Below, piece after piece: positions 1 through 11,380 of a stretch of 64,000 bases of DNA (position 1 is the first letter of the stretch; each line of letters opens with the position of its first letter). Source of the DNA: Apostichopus japonicus (lineage: Eukaryota; Echinodermata; Holothuroidea; Aspidochirotida; Stichopodidae). The DNA is taken from NCBI RefSeq assembly GCF_037975245.1, contig NC_092563.1, positions 1,265,001 through 1,329,000 on the forward strand. Reading direction: 5' to 3'. Both the position numbers and the translations under genes were made by a program. Under the pieces are notes generated by a model, which made no database searches, was not told where the DNA came from, and worked only from the letters and a program-made list of their open reading frames with translations.

Positions 1-41
1 ACATCAACAGGTGCAATCATACTGTTACTCCATGATATATA

Positions 42-45
<4 letters not shown>

Positions 46-110
<65 letters not shown>

Positions 111-138
111 TCACACACACCCGCGTGTGCGGGTGTGT
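46..138. repeat. (TA)n microsatellite with flanking hairpin
   Basis: About 60 bp of pure TA is followed by a CA/GT block in which ACACACCCGC (115-124) pairs with GCGGGTGTGT (129-138) across a 4-base loop. The Tyr/Ile-repeat reading frames over it are artefacts of the TA tract. Confidence 0.95.
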
Positions 139-2739
139 TTGTGTGATATACACAGGCCTATATCCCCTCAAAGCAAGTACTACGCTGCTTACTGTACATA
201 TATGCACATATACTTACTGTAATACTCACTGTACTATTATTTTTGGGCAGCCGTTTTATTTCCTTCCAACGTGAGGGAAAGCTTTAAACAAACAATCCAA
301 AGTTCTCCAAGAGTAATTTATTAACTGACGTTAACCTTCTTACGTGTATATGTCATGCGGGTGAACAAGTATTATTTAGTTCCTGTAACAAGGTCATAAT
401 AAGCATGTGAAAAATTCGTATAGCTGCAGAATAGTTTCTGATAAGGATTTTCGAATGGGGAAAAACTACGATGGACGAGGCTGACCTGCCACCCTTCGTG
501 TAAATCTGGAAATTTCGTTATAAAACGCGGGAGCAAGGTTAATTGTTTAAAATATATCGTTTTACCATATCTAACAAGCTATTTGTGTTCATCGATGTAT
601 ATTCAAGTTCCACCTTGTTCTCAGACGATTGCAAAGCTTCTGTCTCCAGGTTTATGAAGATATATCCACAATTCCATGTATTTATCTGCTTTCAATCAAC
701 TTTGTTTTACCGGTTTAAGATTTTGGCGACGTGAGAATTTTGGATCCCACCAGTGCATGAGACGATCCTTATACAATAATAAACTCCCTCAATCTCAAGG
801 TGAAACCATGGGAATTGGTAGGTTAGTGATACTCAAATGTTTTTGAGTATTCCACGAATCTAATACGTTATAGTGAATGATTAAGGGTACATATATGGTT
901 TAACGCGTGTGAGACGTTTGTTAACAAAGCCTTGGTTAAACTATTAAAAGTTGCTTCTGTCAGTACACAGTATAGGCTATTAAAAACTATATGTATCCCT
1001 TTTCACGAGAAGTGGAAGAGAGCTCAATGCACATAGAAAGTGAGATGATAAATTTTAAATTTCATATATATATGTCTTGTCCACCTGTCACACATGGGGC
1101 ACAGGGTTATCTCTCTCCTCCTCCGTTCCCAAACCTTTTTCCAAAATAGCTTACATTTTATAACACACGCACGCAAAATCGTATACACTGGTAACATATC
1201 ATAACACTGGTAAACAAGCTTTCAATTTTTATCCAATCGGCCGAGATTTTAGCCATGTAAACTATATTAAAATGTTCAAAATACTGGATATGATTAGCCT
1301 AATATTGATTCGTTGGGTAGAAATTATGCAAGTAGGTAATAACTCAATCAACATAGAAGCTAACTCTACTGTAGTCAAATACGCGTCACTTTGGCTGTAG
1401 CCAGTATAAAGCAAATGATACATTGGTGTCACGATGTGATACCAGTTTGAAGTTGTACTTAGTTTATAGCTTACAGCAGATTTTCCAGTTTTTCTGCCGG
1501 TAACAGTGACAACCTGGTCAAATTTAGGGGGGTGGAGCGCCCCCTGTATACGCTCTTGCAATCAAGCAAAGCGTATTATTTTCAGCAGGTGCGTTATGGC
1601 TCTATGTATAAATTTCTGTGATTCACAAGATCAGTTCCTCTACCAGTTATCCATGAATCCTTTTATCTGTATATATCTTTTCATGTCCAGTGATCATGAC
1701 CGCGGTATATGCATATTAGCTTCATGTCATGCATGGCACACAAGCTGTGCTCACCCCTGAAACCGATCACAGAAATATAGGAGTGACGGTGGACTCGGAA
1801 TCGAAAGAAAGTGTTATAAGAATTTGAAGAATAAATTAAATGAAAATAAACACTGCTGGGCATAAGTAAGGCTCTGGTGAGTCCATCAACCTCACTAGAC
1901 TGAGCCTGCCCCCTTCACACTAGTCATGGCTGCAGTGCCTCACGTTCTTTTGCCTCAAACGCGGTACCTTGCTCCTGATTTTCGCACTACGAAAATATGA
2001 ATTAAATACAAGTGTCTTACCTTAGCAGATTTGAACCTAGCAAAGGTTGGTCTTGTCAGTTGAGAAACGGAAATGTCATACACTGTAACTGTAGGTTATC
2101 TTATCTATTCCAGCGAGTGGCGATACCATGCACATTCTTCCTATATATACTGACTATATTTACCGAGATGCCTACAATTGTGTTTAAGTATTTTCCGGAG
2201 TCGACTTTTGCAGCTTTTACAACTGATAAATACTGATAAATATTGCATGCTGGGAAGAATAAGCAGCCATTATAGAAATGATATAGTAATGAATCCAAAC
2301 TGCTTCTAACCGTTATGAACTTTAGGCATAATAGTAGTCTTGATATTTCATATAGTTCAAGCGACAAGAAATATTCATTTTAATCCATTAACTCAAACTC
2401 AAGCATCAACTCAAACAAAACACGTCTTTTCACTTCATATGTAATGCACTATAAACATGTTAACTCAGGTGATAAAACTTTTCTCATTTAAGTTTGTATT
2501 GCATTTGAGGATCTGACCTGAATGGTCTGTGTGTTAGACTTAGATATCGTCGCTGTACATGGTAAGCCTGAAATGTCTATATAGTTGAATTTCTCTAGTA
2601 GTATGGAAAAAAAACCTTTAGACGGTCATTATAAAATTATACAAAAATGCAAAAATTATAAATAAAAAAAAACGTTGGCTGGCTAACCAAATTACATTTT
2701 CACAGGTATGTGTGTTTTTTATGTGTATCATTTCAGAAT
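139..2739. other. unassigned non-coding DNA
   Basis: I see no coding exon, RNA gene or recognisable mobile element here. Open frames are all under 100 codons, have no recognisable motif and overlap each other on both strands. Confidence 0.6.
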
Positions 2740-2850
2740 AAACTTGGATTTCTCCTGGTTACGAAACCCTCCTTACCTCAGCTGACCAGGACTCGAACCC
2801 ACCGTATCCACCTGCCTATCCTGCAGACGATGTAGGCTACAATGCTATGG
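2740..2850 (-). repeat. possible tRNA-derived SINE fragment
   Basis: On the minus strand GGTTCGAGTCC (2789-2799) matches a Pol III B box, and about 40 bases upstream TAGCATTGTAGCC loosely resembles an A box. The region between does not fold into an obvious complete tRNA, so a tRNA-derived SINE relic is likelier than a tRNA gene. A run of 12 G lies next to it (2849-2860). Confidence 0.25.
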
Positions 2851-3413
2851 GGGGGGGGGGTGATTATTTCCAAGTTGTCACACTTTACAAAGCGTGGTGA
2901 TGCCTTTTTACCTCAAATACTTCAAATTCCGCTGTTATGTGATAAATCGTCGTATAAGGATTATCGTTTACGGTGAAGCGAGATCAAATAATCATACGAA
3001 GTCTCTGTGTTGGAAGTAATGTTAAACATTATCCCCACCCCCACATCTCCATTCGACTTGACTTGGATCATGTGTAACAACATTTACTTTATAACTGTAC
3101 GGTTGTTTGTATAACTCGTATGTGTTTTCAATTGTGGTTATTTTGCCGAGTTATTCACTCGGTTCTTCAGTGAATAAGTGAGTGTGAAATATTATAAAGA
3201 AGAACATTATCATTTCAAACTGAACTGCCGTGAAGACAACATTCACTCTTTTGTTGCCAAATGTATTCACAACTACCACCAAAATTTGGAAAGTTGTGGT
3301 TTTGATATTCATCAGATGCAGAAAATTTCCGGCATTTTTTAAAATATTATTAAATAAATCCTATTAAGTAACCGGATTATCCCTTTACGATTAGGTTTCT
3401 TATCCATGTGTTA

Positions 3414-3447
3414 TACCAGGGAGTTGTTATGGAACAACTCCCTGGTA
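3414..3447. repeat. perfect 15-bp hairpin
   Basis: TACCAGGGAGTTGTT (3414-3428) is followed by a 4-base loop and its exact complement (3433-3447). Part of the motif (AACAACTCCC) recurs near 3540, so this may be the terminus of a small foldback element. No gene is nearby. Confidence 0.6.
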
Positions 3448-4362
3448 CTACTCGCGCACCTTTGCAAGTGCAAAAAAAAAAAACAAAAAAAAAACTAATC
3501 CTCTTTTACCAGCTGTAGTTGCCAGAGATCTATGTGATGAACAACTCCCCCAAAATAACTAAATAAAATCTTCTTTTCTTTAGCAGATATCTTAAAAGTC
3601 GTGCCTGTGATCTGCCATTTTGTAAATCTGTGACGTCATAGTGCCTCTTTATAGAATTTGAAACCTTTAATGATTGTATCCTTGTTTTGCCTGTCATGTT
3701 TTTCAAGGTAGAATGTTAACGATGAAACCAATGTCATCATTCGTGCAAGTTAAAGAGGCTGAATATTTTAGATTCAGCATATGAAAATTGTAATCAATAA
3801 AGAAATACATTAAAGAATTGAAGCATAAGGGGCTTGAAAATATCATATTTAGACTTGATCAAGTCGGCAGCCTTATGTGTGAAAAACTGTTTAATTTTTG
3901 ATAACTCCCCAACTGGAAAAACATTGTCCTATGGTTTTGACATAAACAGTTATCTCTATATCACATAGACCACTACATATGTCGTTATATATCGTTATGT
4001 CAGTTATATGTGCATGCCGGTGTAGCAGTACAAACTGTCGCAAATATTCCATATTCAGTAAACACTGTCCTAGTCCCACTGGGACAATTTATACTGGATT
4101 TACCAGTACATTTGGTCTTCCCGGACCTTTTGTACAAGGCCAGATGGTACAGACTGTCTCCCGGACAGTATATGCTATGGTTAAACGAAGGGGGACATTA
4201 TTTACCGGTTGTATATTTTGTTGTAAATTGTGTCCCCTGAACACATTGTCCACCCTAGCAGGTACGTTAGGGAAGCAAAAATTTAATTAGTAATGGACTC
4301 TGGCAGTATCCGTATTTGTCACATTTGGGCTTCCGTATGTTTAGCAGTAAGTCGATCGTGCC

Positions 4363-4605
4363 GTGCGACAACTAAAAATGGAAAAGTTAGCAGAAAACGC
4401 GAGACAAATTGCCGATATTCTAAGAGATGAGAGCTATCCAAGTGGTTTCACAAAAATAAAACAGAGAAGGATCTTATGGAGAAAAGGTCAGTTTTTCAGA
4501 CTGGCTGAAATGGAACTCTTGTGTTATGAAACTGAAGGAAAGTTTTGCTATCTAGGGCTTCTCAACTCGCCCAAATCGAGGCAGCTCATACTAGTGGCAT
4601 CTAAG
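4363..4605 (+). pseudogene. Ginger transposase exon 1 (N-terminal region)
   Basis: An open stretch containing [20 protein letters not shown], ending at a GTAATG donor (4606). The same segment recurs at 52534-52780. The two copies disagree in frame just after RLAE: this one continues open to SPKS, the other hits a stop. At least one is therefore frameshifted. The N-terminus is not settled because the first Met lies inside a conserved block. Confidence 0.5.
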
Positions 4606-5417
4606 GTAATGTCTGTAACTTACAGTATAGGATACACACTATGCCTATGGTTGTTAAATGGCGAACGGCCATTCCACAGTTAAAATATAACCAGGCCTCT
4701 ATAGGCCTGATTGGTGCACAAATCATGATATTCTTTTACCACGTTTGGTTATTTGTAAAAACTCATTCGCATAAGTCAAGCAATTGCTTATGCAACATTA
4801 TAATCAGTTCTATGTTTGAGCAAAGTTGTTAGTGTATGAACAAAGTTATTAGGGCCTAGTTCTTTTCGTTTTGTTTTCCCAATCCATTTTGTCATAACAA
4901 ATTTTTGTGAAAAATATCATAAATTTCCACCCTTTATCGCTCTGCCTATCATAGAAGTTAACAATCATAACCAAACCATATCACTAAAGCTTACAGAGAT
5001 AGTCTGGTCTACATGCATGCGACAATATAACATGCAACTAATGGACTATAGCCTAGCCTATTTCTAGAGGAAAGTGGCACTAATACTGTACGTAACATAT
5101 TCATGTCATTAATTTGGTTGGTACTATATTGAAAGCCTGATAGTATTTTTTTGGGTGTGCCATATTCACTACATGCCAAACCGCACAGAAGAAAACTTCA
5201 TAAACATCTATACCCCAATAGTGGCGATGCAATATGTACAATAATGGAAATATTCCATTTCAAACACTGATATAGAGTTGTAATTCAATTTTAGTGGCAC
5301 TTTAGCTAGAATTACCAATCCTGCAGCCCATTATAATTGTGGGTTTTTTTAGGGGGGGGGGGGGGGACAAAAAAACATGATATCTCCTTGATCATAAATT
5401 TTCTTATCTCTTTGAAG

Positions 5418-5590
5418 GTGCTCATCTCGGCATAGATAAACCAGACAACAGAATATGTCGAGATTCTGTTGGAAAACTATCAACGTTGATGTAACAAGAT
5501 ATGTTCAACTGGATGTCAAAGCGTCATTATTGTCCTGTAGACCCACGAACAATTCTCCATAACATTCCTGTAACTGGATTATGGAAACAG
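5418..5590 (+). pseudogene. Ginger transposase exon 2 (H2C2 zinc-finger-like region)
   Basis: Bounded by a CTTTGAAG acceptor and a GTAAAT donor. It begins GAHLGIDKPDNRIC, resembling the His-containing segment before an integrase core; downstream the frame is broken and the expected Cys-X2-Cys is eroded. The right copy (53568-53744) has lost this donor (TTAAAT). Confidence 0.5.
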
Positions 5591-6198
5591 GTAAATTCTC
5601 AAACTGTTCTAATTTTACAGGTTGTCCGCAGCATGCAGTGAAGATTAACTTTAGTTAAAGTCACTCTGTCTGGACAAATTGAAAATTTACAAGTTTAAAG
5701 GTAGCCTGTATAGGCCCTAAATTTTGGTCACTTTAATTGTCAGAAGTTTTCAAAAAGTACTTTCCTGGGGTAATAACCCTTTAAATTGTGCCAGACATTC
5801 TAAATGATGACACTAGCTGATTGAATGTCCCAGTGAGGTAAATGTCCTCCAGGGTAGTAATAAACATACTTTAAGAATTTTGACCAAAGTGAAAATCTGG
5901 CATTATTTAGGGCCAATACAGCATACCTAAGCGTACCACTTTTCTGGTTTAGTGGTTTAAGCGATTGTAAATATATGGTACAGTATGGTTTAAGTTACAT
6001 TTTCATGTATGCAAGATAAAAATATTTGGCCTAAATCCACCAACACCCTGTTTCTATCAGATATCCCACTATTTTGTTTATCTAGATCTGTGTACAGAAT
6101 GAAGCAATGGAATAGAACAACAGTCAAGGCAAAACCTGCAACTTGTAAATGTTTTTGAAATTAGCACCTAAATCAAATGCTGGCTTCTTTCTTAACAG

Positions 6199-6351
6199 GT
6201 TGGTGTTGATCTTATTGTCCGCTGCCAGTGACAGCTGCCAGCGACTGTACATAATAATACTGTCTGACTTCTATTCAAAGTGGCCTGAGACTAAGGCAGT
6301 GCCTGACAAAACTACAGCATCAACTTTTAATTTCATTACTGATGTAATGAG
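6199..6351 (+). pseudogene. Ginger transposase exon 3 (integrase core, first Asp)
   Basis: Preceded by CTTAACAG and followed by GTAAAC. In the right copy the same exon reads [10 protein letters not shown] and then [18 protein letters not shown], typical of the rve integrase core; the Asp of VDLIGP fits the first catalytic Asp. Here the start is damaged and frameshifted (VDLIVRCQ in place of VDLIGPLP) but the second half is open. Confidence 0.7.
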
Positions 6352-7636
6352 GTAAACATATCTAAAACATTTAATAATTTTCTGTTCTTAGTGCCAATAA
6401 TGAATGGCACCATATCTGTTACTTGTACCATGAAAATAACTGATAGTGCATGGCACAATGGTCAACACTGCTGTGTTTGAGTATAACTATTTCCACATAG
6501 GTGTAAAGCATACAGAAAGGTCATGAAGGTAGGTGAGAACCGAGAAAGTGTACTGTAAATCTTTGCAGGTGTAGTTCCCATTAATAAGTAAATGTTTCTT
6601 TTCCTATATTTACTTGCAAAGATCCCACCTCTGGTTCTTAAGTGGCATATAGCCAGACAATTGTCTTTATTTGGTCTACATCCCCAAAAAGAGATTTTTC
6701 CTGGACCTGTTTCACAGAAGCAGACACAGTTTATTTGTTCAAACAAATGATGAGTAAATAATTAAGACCACATTCCACAGCTAGACATCACCTATTGTGT
6801 GTTGTTTTTCAAAAAAGTGTTGGATAGTGTGTGAACTTATTACTACTTCGCTGTTTGGACAGGAACCTCGACAAGATAAGAGAGATAATGTATCAACTGA
6901 GTTTTGGTACCATTTCTCGGTTAGGCCCCTTGAGGAAAATTGCTAAATGTGATTGTGTGTGTATTGGTGTGGGGATATTTTCTGAAACCTGGGAGAGGGA
7001 CCTCTTTTCTTTGGCAAAATAAGGCAATTTTTAGGTCTCTTTGATTCAAATGATGTATAATAGTACAGTTTACTATAATAATGGTTAGCCAGCATTATTT
7101 GTTTTTGCATTTGGGTCGTACAGAGGGTGTTTTGAACCCCCACGGATCCTGATTCAGGACTATTAATGTTTGATTGGCATTAAACAGTCAGACCATGAAC
7201 AATTACATCAATAGAGCACCAAAAGGCATCAAACTTCTGTTGTATCCTAGCTTACTCTAATTTGATAAATGTCTGATATTTAATTTAATCAATATGTCAC
7301 ATATGTTGTATTGGCTCATGTGGTTAAAACTTAGTTTTTTGTAGTAAAATGTATGATATATTACGCCAAAATTATGACATGCAATCTCCAATAAGAAAAG
7401 GTTGAGCCCATAAACATGTAGGTGTCACAATTAAAGATCATACAATTAACTCAATGCCTAAGCATAGTTCAGTTGTACACTATACAGTCTACACTTAACC
7501 AATATGGTGAATGTTAATTATCTTTGTAGTGGAGCTTAAACATAAACCTTTCAAAATGGTAATTGATTTTATATATGACTTACAGTGTGGCATTCACTAC
7601 TCATAATATTGCTTTCAACTTTTATTTTGCACATAT

Positions 7637-7735
7637 TTGGTTGTACTGACAGTCTCATCTCTGACCACAAACGGAGGGAGTATCTATGAAGTTAACAGAA
7701 GACCCCAGAAGACATGTCTAGACAATTTTCTTGGC
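7637..7735 (+). pseudogene. Ginger transposase exon 4 (integrase core, second Asp; broken)
   Basis: Follows exon 3 in the protein. One frame gives ISDHKRREY, a degraded form of the SDxGxEF motif around the second catalytic Asp, then shifts frame into YEVNRRP. The acceptor has changed from CAG to CAT, while the right copy keeps CAG (55881-55886). The catalytic Glu region was not found in either copy. Confidence 0.5.
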
Positions 7736-7774
7736 AGTTTAACTTTGTTGCCGACAATAATGCTGTCGGCTGCT

Positions 7775-8482
7775 AGGGTACACGTTGTCAGTCCGACACG
7801 TTTTCAGTCAAAATATAAAATACACGTTCTCAGTCCGAAAAAAACGAGTTTTCAGTCCGACACGTTTTCAGTCCGAAAATAAAATACACGTTTTCAGTCC
7901 GAAAATGAGATAGACGTTTTCAGTTAGGGAATGAAAGCAGTTTTAATGCCATAATATCACCAATAAACGGTGACAGCCCTAACTGATAGTAAAAAAATCG
8001 ATTGAATCTTTTGTATTAAGTCTCACATCACCGGCCTCAACAAAGTCTTGGGACCCCTTAACAACTATCAGTTCTACAAACATATGTAATCCGTTCTTCG
8101 CTCCTTAATCAGCTTCCTGTATATTCATGGTTTGTTTGGTTCTAATTCCATCAATGCAATTTACACTTTAAACCTAGCGGTCCCAGGGGACCGAAAATTC
8201 CAATATATTTTCTAAAACTTTACTCCTTATTTGTCAATTATGAGTATATACGAAAGATTCAATCGATTTCTTTACTATCAGTTCGGGCTGTCACAGTTAA
8301 TTGGTGATATTATGACATTAAAACTGCTTTCATTCCCCAACTGAAAACATTTTCGGACTGAAAACGTGTATTTCATTTTCGGACTGAAAACGTGTATTTC
8401 ATTTTCGGACTAAAAACGTGTATTTTATTTTCGGACTGAAAACTTGTCGGACTGAAAACTTGTCGGACTGAGGGGTGTACCC
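7775..8482. mobile_element. foldback MITE inside the left Ginger copy
   Basis: A 708-bp palindromic element starting AGGGTACAC and ending GTGTACCC, flanked by the 8-bp duplication CGGCTGCT (7767-7774 and 8483-8490). The Ginger copy at 52190-58417 has a single CGGCTGCT at the matching place (near 56051-56058), so the empty site is in the same window. Each arm has 4-5 direct repeats of a roughly 26-bp unit (CAGTCCGAAAATAAAATACA) in opposite orientation. An 8-bp duplication with an AGGG terminus suggests hAT mobilisation. Confidence 0.8.
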
Positions 8483-9009
8483 CGGCTGCTACACGTTCAA
8501 GCAAAGACAGGCCATTGACTTTACACTGCCATTCGTTCGGTGGAAATCCATATATTTTTCATTTCAACTTGACCCGATGTGACGCTCGAAATTCTTTATC
8601 ACCTCATTGCTTCATAAAATAACAAATAAGAAGGCGTGTTTCTTGGTTCTGGAAATTGTGTTCAAGATAACTTCTCATAGAAAAAACATATAACCGAACA
8701 TAGTCTGCTTCCTGTTGTAACGTTATTATAACATGTATAATCATTTTTTCACTCTTTGCCCAGTCTGATATATAGATTCAGAATATTATGTTTGTGACTA
8801 TCATCCAATTTCATGTTTTGATTTTTACTTAATCAAATTTCTTTGAACAAACTTATCTCTACAAAATTGAAGTATTTGAAAGTGTGAGAAACATGATGAG
8901 ACAAAGACTCTAGCATATTGCAACCTGCTCTGTCCTATTTGCTTTATTTTTCTTTCACTTTTTTTGGGCTTTGTTTTTTGTATGTTTGCAGCTCTTTTGA
9001 AGAAGATAT

Positions 9010-10060
9010 TGTTACGAGAAAGCAACGTACTTTTCTCGTGTGTATGTATTTTCTATCTTGCCTGTTTCACCGTTTTAAAATGTTTGTTACTTCAATGTTT
9101 AAGTTGGGAGGTCTCTAGTTTGTGTAACTTGAGTATCAGTTTATTGCTGGCTGCGGAAGTTGGTTCTTGCTGCCGGGGCTTTATGTAAACAGTCCGGTGG
9201 ACAAGGCCTCCTTTGTTCTTAATATACGGGGAAATTATTAGGGGTGCGTAGACAGTGGGGCGGGGTTAGCTCATATTCGTATAGCACTGTAGAGAGCGTT
9301 GACCGGCTATATTTGGGTTATAGCACTTGTCAATCTTACTGGCTATTTCATAATTGGTCAGTTAATCGTGTATAGGATTCTACACAGTTACGGGGTCATT
9401 TATAATGTCGTGCAAGGAGCGTTTTTAGGCATTAAATTGGGGTATATTTAGTGTAAGTTGCTAGGCAGAATCTATGCCGAAATTGTACGTTGTTTAGGGA
9501 CTTAGGTTATTTTTGGCTTCTGCAGAGGGTCGAGTTATGCACTCTGCAGCTGCGCTGCGTAGCTGCTTGAGCCTACATGCATTCTGCAGCTGCGCTGCGT
9601 AACTGCTTGTGCCTGCGCAAGGTCGTCGCAGCGTAGGGTTCGCGGGCTGACGAATCTCATCGTTAGCCGCGCTGCGTTGTCCTTACGCTGCGTCGCCCTT
9701 GACGCAGTACCGATAGTTAGCCTGCGTTGTGCTTTCGTTGTCTTCGACGCAGCGCCTGGTTAGCTGCGCTGCTAGGCAGCTTACACATTAGGGATTAGCC
9801 TGCCTTGGCAGGGCTAGTTGATGTACGCCACCCTTGTTATTGTGTTTAGGTTACTGTATTAATTTCTGTATATATTATTTGTTTATCATTTAACGAAAGA
9901 TGTACGGCAGGTACATTGTTTATCTAATTATACTGTTTAAACTCTTAATGCACTGTTAGTGTACTTCTTTTCAACGGTGTCCTCGAGTCTCTCTCTACAA
10001 CCCCCTTCCTCAATTGCCAACTGGGTACTTCACCATACCACCGAAGCGGAAAGCGTTACA
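9010..10060. mobile_element. solo LTR of an LTR retrotransposon
   Basis: A 1,051-bp insertion starting TGTTACG and ending CGTTACA, i.e. TG...CA LTR boundaries, flanked by the 4-bp duplication ATAT (9006-9009 and 10061-10064). The second Ginger copy has an unoccupied GATATC at the matching position (near 57231). It has no coding region, so it is a solo LTR left by recombination. Positions 9535-9785 are a GC-rich block with repeated GCTGCG/CGCAGC motifs. The superfamily (Ty3 or BEL) cannot be decided. Confidence 0.75.
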
Positions 10061-10817
10061 ATATCTTTCTCTTTTCTAAAGTGAACCAATTTTTGTCCAT
10101 TAAGAAAAATTTCATAATTAGAAAAAAACGATCATTTATCACTGGAATTGCCTGGAATGCCATTTGTCTATACAATGAATATTTGCTTCTCGCATGGCCA
10201 TCACAACGGGGTTTAGGGGGCAGGGGATGGGGGCGGGGGCATGGCCCTCCACCTTGTTGAGAGGGAGAAAACCTTGACTCGACGATTGAGTGAGAAAAAT
10301 AAGGAAGTGTAAAAAAGTGGTAATGAAAGTCAAGAAACAGGTGTCAGGCCCGTACGAGAGGGTTGGGGCAGTGATGACATTTTCAAGGTCAGGGAAGTAT
10401 CTTCCAGCTACCTCAGGGTTGTTATTAGCAAACAAAAATATTTTGGAACTCATCACAGATAGGTCACGGACTTAAGAAGACACCTCCCCAGGACACAAAT
10501 CGATAACTTACCATCCCAACACCCCCCCCCCCTCCCTCCTTGCACTCACAACTCTGTGTATGGGCCTGAGTGTTGTATACAACATTGCCGATTTCGTTTA
10601 GGACGTAACTTGAAAACACCCTAGGTTCCCGTCCTATAATGAGCTTTACGCACGGATGAAATTTCATATTGGCTCGGCTACTCTCGCAGACCTATGAAGT
10701 ACAATTACCATAATTGCCAAATACCCACTGTGTGATGGGGAAATGCGGCTACAATGAAGTTTGAACTCCTTTAAGTTCGTAATCTTTTATCCCTACATTT
10801 ATCATTTGTTGTTGTAG

Positions 10818-10949
10818 CTGTTGCTCTCCCGTACCCGCCGTCCATTGGGAAGGAAGTTAGGTTGATGCGATCTCTCCCTCTGTAAAGATGACTATGAACG
10901 CAAAATAGTGGCCGAATACAACATGCAACGTATACGGAGGATTAAATAG
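10818..10949 (+). pseudogene. terminal exon of the Ginger-borne gene, left copy
   Basis: After a TTGTTGTAG acceptor the sequence encodes PYPPSIGKEVRL and, one base out of frame, CKDDYER...VAEYNMQRIRRIK followed by a stop. The right copy (57872-58014) reads through in one frame. It lies about 430 bp before the 3' inverted repeat. I do not recognise the domain; it is probably the C-terminus of the transposase or of a second element-encoded protein. Confidence 0.4.
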
Positions 10950-11380
10950 CAGCAATCACAACAACACATGATTAACATCTTTTACAGATGGAAGACTTGT
11001 AACCTTTTTTTTCTTCTATTTTTTGTTTTGTAGCAACGCACAACGCCTCATTTATGTCATGAACATCTAACTATGTATGCATCTGTTTTAATGATTGATA
11101 TAATCGCGAGTTCCTGCTATAAGGAGGATCTAAAATACATAAATAATGAAATTCATTGCCTTTTGAATGTCGTATTGCCTACATTTTATGCGGGACAAAA
11201 TTTACTATGAAGTATTTGCGGACATTCTGTACCAGGACATTTCGTCCAGCCGGACTATATTTGCTGTGAGGTGGGGACACAATTTTCAGCAGATAATGTC
11301 CGACCGGACTAAATATACTGGTACAAAGTGTCTCCGCAGACACTTTGTACAGGGGACACTCTGTACTGTCACACCGGCTA

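Larger units (their letters stand above)
4015..11380 (+). mobile_element. Ginger-like DNA transposon, left copy (decayed, with nested insertions)
   Basis: Both ends carry related terminal inverted repeats (TGCCGGTGT at 4015, its complement near 11371-11380). The subterminal 200-250 bp are dense in GGACA/TGTCC and GTACA/TGTAC motifs. Inside are exons for a retroviral-type integrase (zinc-finger-like region, then the catalytic core), as in Ginger transposases, which resemble Ty3 integrases but move as DNA. No reverse transcriptase or LTR of its own is seen. A second copy at 52190-58417 is in the same orientation. Without its MITE and LTR insertions this copy is about 5.6 kb. Frameshifts and a lost splice acceptor make it non-autonomous. 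No convincing target duplication is visible. Assignment to Ginger rather than another integrase-bearing DNA transposon is an inference. Confidence 0.65.

Noticed and set aside
11-274. Open frames with long Tyr-Ile repeats, here and at 26887-27269, 29474-29767, 40203-40385, 41756-42256 and 51905-52177
   Set aside because: They are produced by (TA)n tracts, which are open in several frames on both strands.
6831-6920. Possible additional Ginger exon ([18 protein letters not shown]; also 55077-55170)
   Set aside because: Exons 3 and 4 join directly within the integrase core, so this segment is intronic on the simplest reading; its conservation only reflects shared element ancestry.
10139-10456. 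A 105-codon minus-strand frame inside the left Ginger copy
   Set aside because: The right copy has frameshifts relative to it, and it lacks a recognisable motif.
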